From the NCBI GenBank assembly GCA_021781795.1, contig JAJXWA010000009.1:16200-80199 (forward strand): a stretch of 64,000 nucleotides of DNA, in the 5' to 3' direction. The position numbers were made by a program, and so were the translations under genes. How positions within the stretch are numbered: the first letter of the stretch is position 1; each line of letters begins with the position of its first letter. The notes beneath the pieces were generated by a model. It was not told the origin of the DNA. It made no database searches and saw nothing but the letters and a program-made list of their open reading frames with translations. Below are positions 25,955-34,139 of this stretch, in pieces. The stretch comes from Acidobacteriota bacterium. GTDB taxonomy: Bacteria; Acidobacteriota; Terriglobia; Terriglobales; Acidobacteriaceae.

Positions 25955-27022
25955 TTACGGCTCGTCGTTGTAGACGCCCAGCTGGAGCGCGCCGCCCTCG
26001 GCGATGCGCGCGCGAAACATACCGGGCGTATTGAAGCTCCAGGCCATCTGGCCGTCGGGCGTGATGGCGATGACGCCGCCGTCGCCGTGCAGCGCGACGA
26101 GTTCCTTGTGGATGACTTGGTCGGCTGCCAGCTGCAGCGGCATACCCTTGAACTGAACCAGATTGCAGACCTCGCGTGCGACGGTGAGGCGAATGAAGTA
26201 TTCGCCGGTGCCCGTGCCGGAGACGGCGCAGGACTGGTTGGATGCGTAGGTGCCTGCGCCGATGATGGGCGAGTCGCCGACGCGGCCCCAGCGCTTGGCC
26301 TGCGTACCGCCTGTGGATGTGCCTGCGGCGATGTGACCGAAGCGGTCGAGCGCGACGACGCCGACGGTGCCGTACTTGTGCGCATCGGGCGGCTCGATCT
26401 GCGCGATGGGCGCGGCGGGCGCGGGCGGGGCACCGGCGGGCCGCGGCGGGATGGGCAGGCCTTCCTTCTTCAGTTGCTTGACGAGCGACTGCCAGCGGCG
26501 CTCGGTGAAGAAGAAGCGGGGATCGACCTCTTCGAGGCCGATGGATTGGGCGAATTCATCTGCGCCATCGCCGACGAGCATCACATGCGGGGATTTTTCC
26601 ATGACGGCGCGGGCGAGGCTGATGGGATGGCGCGTGCGCGTGACCTCGGCTACGGCGCCGGCGCGGAGAGTTGCGCCGTCCATGATGGCCGCGTCGAGCT
26701 CGTTTTTGCCGTTTGCGGTGAAGACTGCGCCGCGGCCTGCGTTGAAGAGAGGATTGTCTTCGAGGATGCGGATGGAGGCCTCAATAGCGTCGAGCGCGGA
26801 GCCGTTACTGTCGAGGACTTTGGACCCTGCTTCGATGGCTTCTTTCAATCCGGCGCGGTAGGCGGCTTCGGTTTTGGGGTCCATGCTGGCGCGCTCGATG
26901 ACGCCTGCGCCGCCATGGAGCACGATAGCCCAGCGATGCGCGGGGGCCGTTTGCTGGCCGGAAGTTGAGATGCTGATGGCGGCAACGGCAGCGAAACAAA
27001 GCAAGCTTCTCCACGGCTTCAT
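25955..27022 (-). CDS. Exported isoaspartyl peptidase/L-asparaginase (Ntn hydrolase)
   Basis: A 355-residue plant-type asparaginase with signal peptide (LLCFAAVAAISIS). IVLHGGAGVI opens the fold; GSALDAIEASIRILEDNPLFNAGRGAVF and ELDAAIMDG are family blocks. Autocleavage should occur before the Thr in KYGTVGVVALD, making that Thr the nucleophile; STGGTQAKRWGRVGDSPIIGAG shapes the pocket. The linker before the cleavage site is unusually Pro/Ala-rich (PIPPRPAGAPPAPAAP). It hydrolyses isoaspartyl dipeptides or asparagine outside the cytoplasm. A cytosolic paralogue is at 29655. GAGG 8 bases before the ATG supports the start. Confidence 0.9.
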   Translation of the reverse strand: MKPWRSLLCFAAVAAISISTSGQQTAPAHRWAIVLHGGAGVIERASMDPKTEAAYRAGLKEAIEAGSKVLDSNGSALDAIEASIRILEDNPLFNAGRGAVFTANGKNELDAAIMDGATLRAGAVAEVTRTRHPISLARAVMEKSPHVMLVGDGADEFAQSIGLEEVDPRFFFTERRWQSLVKQLKKEGLPIPPRPAGAPPAPAAPIAQIEPPDAHKYGTVGVVALDRFGHIAAGTSTGGTQAKRWGRVGDSPIIGAGTYASNQSCAVSGTGTGEYFIRLTVAREVCNLVQFKGMPLQLAADQVIHKELVALHGDGGVIAITPDGQMAWSFNTPGMFRARIAEGGALQLGVYNDEP

Positions 27023-27100
27023 AGTGCGCACCTCGTGGCTCTCATGCTACATCGGGGCGCTGCGGAATCGCGCGGTATCGCTGATGTAGTATCGCAGTCA

Positions 27101-28180
27101 ATGAGGATGCGTTTTTCCGGTTTTATTGGGTGGGCGATGATCGCCGCGTGCGGTGCAGCGGCTTTCGCGCGGCCGCGGCCGATCGTGGTGAAGGTCGTTG
27201 TGGTGACGATGTTCGAGCAGGGGCAGGACACAGGCGACGCGCCGGGCGAACTGCAGTACTGGGTGGAGCGCGATCATCTGGACCGGGTATACGCGATGCC
27301 GGCGGCGTATCACGCGGTGCGCATGAACGCGCAGGGCGAGATGGCCGTTCTGACGGGGCAGGGGACGGCGAATGCGGCGGCGACGATTACTGCGCTGGGC
27401 CTGGACCCGCGCTTCGATCTAAGGCACGCGTACTGGCTTGTGGCTGGGATTGCGGGAGCCACTCCGGAGCGGGCTTCGCTGGGTTCGGCGGTGTGGGCAC
27501 GATGGGTGGTGGATGGCGACCTCGGGTATGAACTGGACGCGCGCGAGATGCCGCAGGAGTGGACGACGGGATATATTCCGCTGCGCAAAGCACAGCCGTT
27601 TGAAGAGCCGGCGACGCCTCTGGATGGACAGGTCTATGCGTTGAATGCGAGGCTGGCGGAGTGGGCGTATGGGCTGACGCGCGACGTTGCGCTCGCGGAC
27701 ACGGAGAAGCTGCGCGAGGCGCGGAGCCATTTTGACGGAGCGATGGCGCAGAGACCGCCGTCCGTAACGATGGGCGATGAGATCTCTTCCTCGACGTACT
27801 GGCATGGAAATCTGATGGATGCGTGGGCGACGAGGTGGGTGAGCTATTTTACCGGCGGCAAGGGCGCGTTTGTGACGACTGCGATGGAGGACACCGGTAC
27901 GCTGCTGGCCTTGAAGAATCTGAGCCGCGCGGGGCGCGTGGACTGGAAGCGCGTGATGGTGCTGCGCACCGTGAGCAACTATGACCGGCAGCCGCGGGGC
28001 ACGAGCGCGGCCGCGAGCCTGGCTCAGCAGAGGGTGGGAGCGTACAGTGCATATCTTCCTTCGCTCGAAGCGGCTTATACTGTGGGGCACACAGTGGTGC
28101 AGCAGGTGTTGAGCCTCTGGCCGCAGGATGAAAGGGCGACGATTGGGAGCGAAGCTCCTTCGATCCGCGAGCAGAAATAG
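27101..28180 (+). CDS. Purine nucleoside permease (NUP)-like exported protein
   Basis: A 359-residue protein with an N-terminal signal or anchor (GFIGWAMIAACGAAAFA). The body matches the NUP family: VKVVVVTMFEQGQDTGDAPGE, QYWVERDHLDRVYAMPA, VLTGQGTANAAATITALGLDPRFDL, YWLVAGIAGATPERASLGS and the later NYDRQPRG. These proteins have a nucleoside phosphorylase-like fold; one fungal member is described as a nucleoside permease, but the family is not multi-spanning, so binding or catalysis is as likely as transport. It is divergent from the exported asparaginase, with 78 bases between. Confidence 0.8.
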   Translation: MRMRFSGFIGWAMIAACGAAAFARPRPIVVKVVVVTMFEQGQDTGDAPGELQYWVERDHLDRVYAMPAAYHAVRMNAQGEMAVLTGQGTANAAATITALGLDPRFDLRHAYWLVAGIAGATPERASLGSAVWARWVVDGDLGYELDAREMPQEWTTGYIPLRKAQPFEEPATPLDGQVYALNARLAEWAYGLTRDVALADTEKLREARSHFDGAMAQRPPSVTMGDEISSSTYWHGNLMDAWATRWVSYFTGGKGAFVTTAMEDTGTLLALKNLSRAGRVDWKRVMVLRTVSNYDRQPRGTSAAASLAQQRVGAYSAYLPSLEAAYTVGHTVVQQVLSLWPQDERATIGSEAPSIREQK

Positions 28181-28289
28181 CGATTGATTGTTCCGTAGGA
28201 CTCAGTTGCGTGTCCTACCTTTGCAGGACTTCCTGTTATAGATTTGCATCAGCCTTGGCAGACCGCGGGACAGTGAGAGTTGCCTACCC

Positions 28290-29594
28290 ATGATGACCGC
28301 ATTGGTGATTGCCTTTATCGGCGCGCTGGTCTTTGGCGCGCACTTGTTTGTCGGGATGTTTGCGAAGACGCGCGTGCCCGATGTGCTGCTGCTGATCCTG
28401 ATCGGACTGGTCCTTGGGCCGGTGACGCACCTGGTGACGCCGGTGGAGTTCGGCAAGGTGGGGCCGGTGTTCACGACAGTGACGCTGGTCTTCATCCTGT
28501 TTGAGAGCGGGACCGAGCTCCAGATTCACACGCTGCGGACGGCTCTGAAAGGCACGTTCATTCTGGCCACGCTGAACTTTGTGGTGACGGCGTGCGTGGT
28601 GGCGCTGGCGGCGTGGAAACTGGCGCATCTGGGCGTGATGCGCTCACTCATGATGGGGTCGGTGCTGGGCGGCATCTCGCCCGCGGTGGTGATCCCGCTC
28701 TCGGCGCAACTGAAGATGGGCCGCCACTCGCAGACGGTTTTGTTTCTGGAGTCGGCGGTGGGCGACGTGTTTTCCATCGTGATTGCGCTGGCGCTGCTGG
28801 ACGGGATGCATGCGGGCAACGTGAGCGTGGGCAAGGTGATCGGTTCGCTGGTGAGCTCGTTCCTAATTGCCGGTATTCTTGGCGCGCTGGGCGGGGTGCT
28901 GTGGTCGAATCTGCTGAGCCGCATGCGCACCCTGCAGAACGGCATGTTTACAACTGCTGCATTTGTGTTTCTCGTCTTCGGCGTGACGGAGATGCTGGGC
29001 TATAGCGGTGCGATTGCGGCGCTGGTCTTCGGTATCGGGCTGGGCAATGTGGCGTGGCATGGAGGGCTGCTGTCGAAGCGGTTTCCCACGCTGGCTCCTG
29101 TGGGTCTGAATGAGCGCGAGAAGACGTTCTTTGCGGAGATCGTGTTCCTGCTGAAGACATTTTTCTTCGTCTACATCGGGCTTTCGATTGAAGTGAGAGA
29201 TGTGTGGTGGATTACGTTCGGGCTGACGGTGGCGCTGGTGATATTTGTGCTGCGTATAGCGATTGTTCGATTCGGCGTGCAGAAGACGACGCCGCGCGGG
29301 GATGCGTGCCGCATGGCGGTGATGGCTCCGCGTGGACTGGCCGCTGCGGTGCTGGCGTCGCTTCCGCTACAGCAGGGGATCGCTGGAGGCGACCTGATCC
29401 AGAACAGCACGTACGCCGTGGTGCTGTTCAGCATTCTCTTCACGGCGGTCCTGGTGTTTCTGCAGGACAAAACCTTTGTCGGGGGCATCTACCGGTGGAT
29501 GTTCACCGGGTATGCCGTAGATGCGCCGGAGAAGAGTGTGGCGCGCGCGGTCGGCGAGCACCGGCCGGAAGCTGCGAAAGCGCACGCGGATTAA
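28290..29594 (+). CDS. Cation:proton antiporter (CPA family)
   Basis: A 434-residue integral membrane protein with about 12 hydrophobic helices and little else. Typical blocks are VPDVLLLILIGLVLGP in TM2-TM3, LVFILFESGTEL, VLGGISPAVVIPL, the ion-site region TVLFLESAVGDVFSIV (with the conserved acidic residue in SAVGD), and MAPRGLAAAVLA near the end. It should exchange sodium or potassium for protons across the inner membrane. No TrkA/RCK domain is attached. It stands 110 bases downstream of the NUP gene on the same strand. Confidence 0.88.
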   Translation: MMTALVIAFIGALVFGAHLFVGMFAKTRVPDVLLLILIGLVLGPVTHLVTPVEFGKVGPVFTTVTLVFILFESGTELQIHTLRTALKGTFILATLNFVVTACVVALAAWKLAHLGVMRSLMMGSVLGGISPAVVIPLSAQLKMGRHSQTVLFLESAVGDVFSIVIALALLDGMHAGNVSVGKVIGSLVSSFLIAGILGALGGVLWSNLLSRMRTLQNGMFTTAAFVFLVFGVTEMLGYSGAIAALVFGIGLGNVAWHGGLLSKRFPTLAPVGLNEREKTFFAEIVFLLKTFFFVYIGLSIEVRDVWWITFGLTVALVIFVLRIAIVRFGVQKTTPRGDACRMAVMAPRGLAAAVLASLPLQQGIAGGDLIQNSTYAVVLFSILFTAVLVFLQDKTFVGGIYRWMFTGYAVDAPEKSVARAVGEHRPEAAKAHAD

Positions 29595-29654
29595 GGAGCA
29601 GCCGCGAGAGGTAACGCGCTGGAGACCAGGCGCATCGGCTAACATAACCGGGTG

Positions 29655-30614
29655 ATGGACGAGCGGCAACATCTTCCCATTCTTCTGGTACACGGGGGCG
29701 CGTGGGCGATTCCCGAGGAGGCGCAGGCGGCGCATGAAGCAGGCGTGCGCGCGGCGCTGGAGGCCGGCTACACCGTGCTGGAGCGCGGCGGCACGGCGCT
29801 GGACGCCGTGGAAGCCGCGGTGACGGTGCTGGAGGACGACCCAACATTTGACGCGGGGCGCGGAAGCTTCCTGACTTCGGACGGGCGCGTGCAGCTGGAC
29901 GCGCTGCTGATGGACGGCGGGCGGATGAAGGCTGGCGGCGTGGCATGCGTGGAACGTCTGCGAAATCCGATTCAAGCGGCGCGGCTGGTTCTGGAGCAGA
30001 GCCCGCATGTGTACTTTGTGGGTGCGGGAGCAGAAGAGTTTGCGCGCTCGCACGGGATGAAGCTGATCGAGAATAGCGAACTGGTGCTGGAGCGCGAGCG
30101 CGAACGGCTTGTGCAGGCGCAGCAGCGCGCCGCGGCCGGATTGGCGGATGACACCTTCAGCGGAGAGCCGGATGACAAGAGCCCGGAGACGGCGGTGAGG
30201 ATGCAGTCGCATGACACGGTGGGCGCGGTTGCGCTGGATGCGGCAGGGAATCTGGCAGCGGCGACCTCGACGGGCGGCACGCTGAACAAGACTCCGGGGC
30301 GGGTAGGCGATTCGTCGCTGATCGGGTGCGGCTGTTATGCAGACAACCTGGCTGCGGCGGTGAGCCTGACGGGCTGGGGCGAGCCGATTATGAAGCTGGT
30401 GCTGGGCAAGTGGGCGACCGATCGAGTGGCCGCGGGCACGACGCCGGAGGTGGCGGCGCAGGAGGCGATGGAGTATCTCTTCAATCGGCTGGGCGGGCAC
30501 GGCGGGATGATTCTGCTGGGACCGGATGGACGCTTCGGGCTGGCGCACAACACGCCGGCGATGGCGTGGGGCGTGGCGACACCGGCGGGGATGCGGACAG
30601 GGATGAGGTGTTGA
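29655..30614 (+). CDS. Cytosolic isoaspartyl peptidase/L-asparaginase
   Basis: A 319-residue Ntn hydrolase starting MDERQHLPILLVHGGAWAIP, with no signal peptide. ALDAVEAAVTVLEDDPTFDAGRGSFL and QLDALLMDG are family blocks. The predicted nucleophile is the Thr in SHDTVGAVALD near residue 190, with STGGTLNKTPGRVGDSSLIGCG and LTGWGEPIMKL after it. It clears isoaspartyl dipeptides from protein turnover. The paralogue at 25955-27022 is exported, so the locus covers both compartments. A GTG one codon upstream is an alternative start. The maf gene follows after 3 bases. Confidence 0.9.
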   Translation: MDERQHLPILLVHGGAWAIPEEAQAAHEAGVRAALEAGYTVLERGGTALDAVEAAVTVLEDDPTFDAGRGSFLTSDGRVQLDALLMDGGRMKAGGVACVERLRNPIQAARLVLEQSPHVYFVGAGAEEFARSHGMKLIENSELVLERERERLVQAQQRAAAGLADDTFSGEPDDKSPETAVRMQSHDTVGAVALDAAGNLAAATSTGGTLNKTPGRVGDSSLIGCGCYADNLAAAVSLTGWGEPIMKLVLGKWATDRVAAGTTPEVAAQEAMEYLFNRLGGHGGMILLGPDGRFGLAHNTPAMAWGVATPAGMRTGMRC

Positions 30615-30617
30615 CGC

Positions 30618-31259
30618 ATGCTGATTCTTGCTTCTGCCTCGCCGCGACGGCGGGAACTGCTCGCGCAGGCGGGGTTCGAGTTTGAAGTACGGCCCGCGCA
30701 TGTGAATGAAGATGTGAAACTTGGCGAAGACGCGATTGCGTATGTGACGCGGCTGGCGCGCGAGAAAGCGCAGGCGGTGTTTGACGCGATGAGCGCGGAA
30801 GGAATTGACCCAGATTCCCACCCATTTCGCAAAGAGCGCGCAATGGATGGGGCACCCAGTGACGGGTTGGTTGTGCTGGGCGCGGATACAACGGTCGAGG
30901 TGGACGGGCAGATTCTGGCAAAGCCGGTGGATGCGGCGGACGCGGCGCGGATGCTGCGGCTTTTGAGCGGGCGCACGCATCGCGTGATGACGGGTGTGGC
31001 GGTGGTGACGAAGGGCCGCGCGGAGGTGGCCGCCGAGGTCACGGGCGTGCGCTTTGTGACGCTGAGCGACGCGGAGATTGAGGCGTATGTGGCCACGGGC
31101 GAGCCGATGGACAAAGCGGGCGCGTACGCGATTCAGGGGCGTGCGGGGCGATGGATTCCGCGGGTAGAGGGCTGCTACTTCAACGTGGTGGGGCTGCCCC
31201 TGGCGCTGGTGACGACGATACTGGAGTTCGTGCAGGCCGCGACGCAGCGGGCAGGCTGA
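30618..31259 (+). CDS. Maf family nucleotide pyrophosphatase with internal insertion
   Basis: A 213-residue Maf/YhdE-type protein, a house-cleaning nucleoside triphosphate pyrophosphatase. ILASASPRRRELLAQAG is the family N-terminus, YVTRLAREKAQAV and VVLGADTTVEVDGQILAKP frame the active site, and LSGRTHRVMTGVAV, DKAGAYAIQG and VVGLPL follow. Between REKAQAV and VVLGADT there are about 20 extra residues (62-82, GIDPDSHPFRKERAMDGAPS) encoded by a palindromic repeat (30811-30857). The frame is kept, so the protein is probably functional. It follows the cytosolic asparaginase by 3 bases. Confidence 0.9.
   Translation: MLILASASPRRRELLAQAGFEFEVRPAHVNEDVKLGEDAIAYVTRLAREKAQAVFDAMSAEGIDPDSHPFRKERAMDGAPSDGLVVLGADTTVEVDGQILAKPVDAADAARMLRLLSGRTHRVMTGVAVVTKGRAEVAAEVTGVRFVTLSDAEIEAYVATGEPMDKAGAYAIQGRAGRWIPRVEGCYFNVVGLPLALVTTILEFVQAATQRAG
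30811..30857. repeat. Palindromic repeat, copy 3, inside maf
   Basis: The hairpin arms are CCCACCCATTTCGC (30817-30830) and GCGCAATGGATGGGG (30838-30852), 12 of 14 positions pairing, followed by CACCC. The order hairpin then GGGGCACCC is that of the intergenic copies at 16297 and 18091, although the upstream GGGCAGTTG part is absent. It adds codons to maf without shifting the frame. Confidence 0.6.
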
Positions 31260-31281
31260 ACCCGGCGCGTGTGCGGCGCGT

Positions 31282-31692
31282 CTACTTCCACACAGCGAGC
31301 AGGACGCTGACTGCAACGAGGCCCGCGAGCCAGTAGCCCCCGTTGATGGCGAAGTAGCGAAAGGGACGGCCCTCGTAGATGCGCTGCGGATACAGCGGCG
31401 CGGCAACAAAGCCAATCCACATGAGAATGCCGATGAAGACACCCCAGCCGGCGGTGTCTGCGCCGGACCAGCCGATGATGTGCGCGAGGACGAAGGCGAG
31501 CACCAGATCGCCGAGGAAGGACGCGATCATGCCGTGGACGACGCCCTTGGGCTTTTCACCCATCTGGCGGCCGACGATTGCGACCCATGGTTTGGCGAAA
31601 AGTAGAGGCGAGTACCAGACAGCGCCGAGCAGCCAGAGGAAGACCGCAGCGACAAGCACGGCTCCGTGGTTGAAGTGGTGGAGATGATGCAT
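31282..31692 (-). CDS. DUF1761 family membrane protein
   Basis: A 136-residue protein with four hydrophobic helices (AVLVAAVFLWLLGAVWYSPLLF; MIASFLGDLVLAFVLAHIIGW; WGVFIGILMWIGFVAAPLYP; YFAINGGYWLAGLVAVSVLLAVW). The LGAVWYSPLLFAKPW start is characteristic of DUF1761. Function is unknown. The N-terminus carries His residues (MHHLHHFNHG). It is convergent with maf, with 22 bases between stops. Confidence 0.85.
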   Translation of the reverse strand: MHHLHHFNHGAVLVAAVFLWLLGAVWYSPLLFAKPWVAIVGRQMGEKPKGVVHGMIASFLGDLVLAFVLAHIIGWSGADTAGWGVFIGILMWIGFVAAPLYPQRIYEGRPFRYFAINGGYWLAGLVAVSVLLAVWK

Positions 31693-31805
31693 GGATTGCT
31701 CTCCGTTGTGAGACTTGGGGCGTGTGGGGAGGGATGGGGAACGGGAGCCGCAGCGCCTCAGAGAAGTTGATGCTCGGTGAGCACACGTGTCAAGGAAAAG
31801 CTTTG

Positions 31806-31866
31806 AAAAACAGACATCCCATCCGGCAGCGCACAGGTGGAGCGAGGTGCGGAGCGGATGGGATGT
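31806..31866 (-). terminator. Intrinsic terminator after the OsmC gene
   Basis: Arms ACATCCCATCCG (31814-31825) and CGGATGGGATGT (31855-31866) are perfect 12-base complements around a GC-rich 29-base loop that has its own inner pairing. On the minus strand the stem is followed within 3 bases by TTTTT, so it terminates the leftward OsmC transcript. Confidence 0.75.
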
Positions 31867-31892
31867 GGGTTTGCCGGGATGTTGTGACGCAG

Positions 31893-32324
31893 CTAGACGA
31901 GCTTGGCGTCGAGGGTGATCTCGGTGTTGTTGGCGAAGAGCTTGGAGATGGGGCAGCCCACCTTGGCGTTGCCAGCGGCCTTATCGAAGGCTTCCTTGGA
32001 AGCACCGGGGACGGATGCGGTGGTTGTGAGTGCGATCTTCGTGACCGCGAAACCGGCGTCGGTCTTGGCCAGGGTGACAGCGGCGTGGGTTTCAATCTTG
32101 GCCGGGGTCAGGCCTGCCTCGCCGAGCTGCGCGCCGAGGGCCATGGAGAAGCAGCTTGCGTGTGCTGCCGCGATGAGCTCCTCGGGTGTGGTGCCGCTAG
32201 CCGCGCCTTCAAAGCGGGTGGCGAACGAGTAGTTCGCGTTGCTGAGCACGCCAGTGGCTGTGGAGATGGTGCCCTTGCCTTCCTTGAGTGAACCTGTCCA
32301 AACCGCACTTGCCTTGCTTGCCAT
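31893..32324 (-). CDS. OsmC/Ohr-type peroxidase-like protein
   Basis: A 143-residue OsmC-family protein starting MASKASAVWTGSLKEGKG. The two redox cysteines are Cys58 in AAAHASCFSMAL and Cys124 in AKVGCPISKLF, the arrangement that reduces organic hydroperoxides with a thiol or lipoyl donor. Its length is normal. AAGGAGG 5 bases before the ATG is a near-perfect ribosome site. A strong terminator follows. It is single-gene, and likely part of the oxidative-stress response; Ohr and OsmC cannot be separated with certainty, but the GTTPEELIAAA block favours OsmC. Confidence 0.9.
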   Translation of the reverse strand: MASKASAVWTGSLKEGKGTISTATGVLSNANYSFATRFEGAASGTTPEELIAAAHASCFSMALGAQLGEAGLTPAKIETHAAVTLAKTDAGFAVTKIALTTTASVPGASKEAFDKAAGNAKVGCPISKLFANNTEITLDAKLV

Positions 32325-32482
32325 AGATCCTCCTTGGTGTTCCGGAATCGGTGATGGATGAGAGTACATGCGCGGCCAGAGGGGAAGCACAGGCGGCGCG
32401 TCAAAAAAACGTTGATGCAACAGGCACCTGCCGGTGTTCTGCCAGGCCAGGCTGCCTACCTCTCTATGCTAATCTCTCTGGC

Positions 32483-32701
32483 ATGTTGCCGCAGCGGCCG
32501 ACTGCCTTTGACCCGGAATTTGCGCCTGAAATTCGCGAGAATTTCCCACAAAGTGGTGCGGCATGCGCGGCCGGAGCCGAGGCTCCCGTGGAGCACCACT
32601 GCCAGATTTGCCCCACATGCAGCCATAGGCTGACCGGGCACCGGTGCAAGCTGGTGTGCACGCGATGTGGCTATTACCTGAGCTGTGCGGATTATTACTG
32701 A
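32483..32701 (+). CDS. Small Cys-rich zinc-ribbon-like protein
   Basis: A 72-residue protein starting MLPQRPTAFDPEFAPEIRE. The C-terminal half contains CQICPTCSHRLTGHRCKLVC and TRCGYYLSCADYY: a CxxCxxC then CxxxCxxC pattern with two nearby His, fitting a treble or ribbon zinc site. The N-terminal half is disordered. There is no homologue I can name. It is convergent with mutY and stands alone. The extreme Cys bias argues that the frame is real. Confidence 0.55.
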   Translation: MLPQRPTAFDPEFAPEIRENFPQSGAACAAGAEAPVEHHCQICPTCSHRLTGHRCKLVCTRCGYYLSCADYY

Positions 32702-32751
32702 ACGGGCATCGAGTCCGGACATTGTGTCTCGGCGGGGCGAAGCAGGGGAGT

Positions 32752-33852
32752 TTACGCCTGCAGGTCGTGCGGCTCAGCCTGCATCGCATCGCTCTGCACG
32801 GGCGGGCGTAGCAGATGCGCGCGCGTAAGCACCTTGCGGGTAAGTCCGGTGAGGGCGAGCGAGGCAATCTCTGCCTGCGGGACCCAGCGGCGCTCGCCCT
32901 GGAGCCGCGTAAGGGAGTCAACTTCCTCCGCCATCACGGTGCGGATGCGGACGTAGTAATTGACGCGCATGATGGCGTGACGCAACGTCATGCGCAGAGC
33001 GACATCTGGAACATTGGGGTCGAGGAGCGTGGGCAGTTGCCATAGACCGGGCATGACGGTACGGCTCTGCGGTCTCTGCTCGACCAGAATCTCAAGATGC
33101 GACGGGCCGGGGCTGGCAGAGGAGCGGACGGCAAGCGCGCAGCCAATCTCTGTGCTGATCATGGCCGGACGGGGAGCGGTGGGGTGCTCGCCGCGGGTGG
33201 AGCAGTCAACCGCTACCGGACAGAGGACACACTGCGGCGAGCGCGGGGTGCAGAGGGTTGCGCCTAGTTCCATCAAAGCCTGGTTAAAGTCGCCGGGACG
33301 GGTGGACGGGATGATGCGGTCCACGAGTGTGGTGATGGAGCGGCGGAGGCGCGCCGCGCCGGACCGGCCTGTCGAAGGCCACTCCTGCACGCGGCAGAAG
33401 ACGCGCTCGACGTTGCCGTCGACGACTCCAATGGGCTGGTCAAAGGCGATGCTGGCGATGGCAGCGGCCGTATAGGCGCCGATGCCGGGCAGCAGGCGGA
33501 GTTCTTCCGCGGTCTCGGGCAGAGCGCCGCCCCTGTGTTCCATGACAAACTGCGCGGCCTTATGGAGCATGCGGGCGCGGCGGTAGTAGCCAAGGCCGCT
33601 CCAGAGGGCGAGGACATCCTGTTCGGACGCGAGCGCGAGGGCGGGCAGGCTCGGAAAGCGCTCGAGGAACTGCTGGAAGCGCTCGACGACGACAGCGACC
33701 CGCGTCTGCTGGAGCATGATCTCGGAGACCCAGATGGCATAGGGATCCCGGCTGCCGCGCCAGGGCAGGCCGCGCTGGTGCGCGTCATACCAGTCGAGCA
33801 GCATGCGGCCAAAGCGCGCCGCTGACTCTGGATCTCTTTCCGGATCGATCAT
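32752..33852 (-). CDS. mutY: A/G-specific adenine DNA glycosylase
   Basis: MutY removes adenine mispaired with 8-oxoguanine. PWRGSRDPYAIWVSEIMLQQTRV holds the catalytic Glu44 in SEIMLQQT; LLPGIGAYTAAAIASIAF is the helix-hairpin-helix; the catalytic Asp is in GVVDGNVERV. The 4Fe-4S ligands CTPRSPQCVLCPVAVDC have the usual Cys-x6-Cys-x2-Cys-x5-Cys spacing. The C-terminal NUDIX-like domain senses 8-oxoG (VMPGLWQLP). Length about 366. The start is uncertain: MIDPERD at 33852 is chosen by similarity, with in-frame starts at 33870 and 33903 and no clear ribosome site for any. Confidence 0.92.
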   Translation of the reverse strand: MIDPERDPESAARFGRMLLDWYDAHQRGLPWRGSRDPYAIWVSEIMLQQTRVAVVVERFQQFLERFPSLPALALASEQDVLALWSGLGYYRRARMLHKAAQFVMEHRGGALPETAEELRLLPGIGAYTAAAIASIAFDQPIGVVDGNVERVFCRVQEWPSTGRSGAARLRRSITTLVDRIIPSTRPGDFNQALMELGATLCTPRSPQCVLCPVAVDCSTRGEHPTAPRPAMISTEIGCALAVRSSASPGPSHLEILVEQRPQSRTVMPGLWQLPTLLDPNVPDVALRMTLRHAIMRVNYYVRIRTVMAEEVDSLTRLQGERRWVPQAEIASLALTGLTRKVLTRAHLLRPPVQSDAMQAEPHDLQA

Positions 33853-34139
33853 GAGGCAAGGGTACGGCATGACGAGGGGCGCTTGCGAGAGGGCAGCCGG
33901 CAAAACACGGAGAAATGGGGCCGAAATCCCACGGAGGTGTTATGTCGATGGTAATCAACAGTGAGATTTCTTTCGTTATCTGCTTTTCAACCCCGTGGTA
34001 CTCTCCGCTCAGATTCACCTCAAACGACGCAGGGACTTGCCGATGAACAGACGACGAGGAGAGTGAATCGTTAGTGACTGGTCCTCCGAGAGCGGACAGG
34101 CACGATTGAGCTCAGCACGGAAATGGGAGGCGTAAAGCA

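Noticed and set aside
29367..31442. Minus-strand open frame of 691 codons opposite the asparaginase and maf genes
   Set aside because: Arg/His/Pro-rich nonsense translation spanning several real plus-strand genes; third-position GC bias explains the lack of stops.
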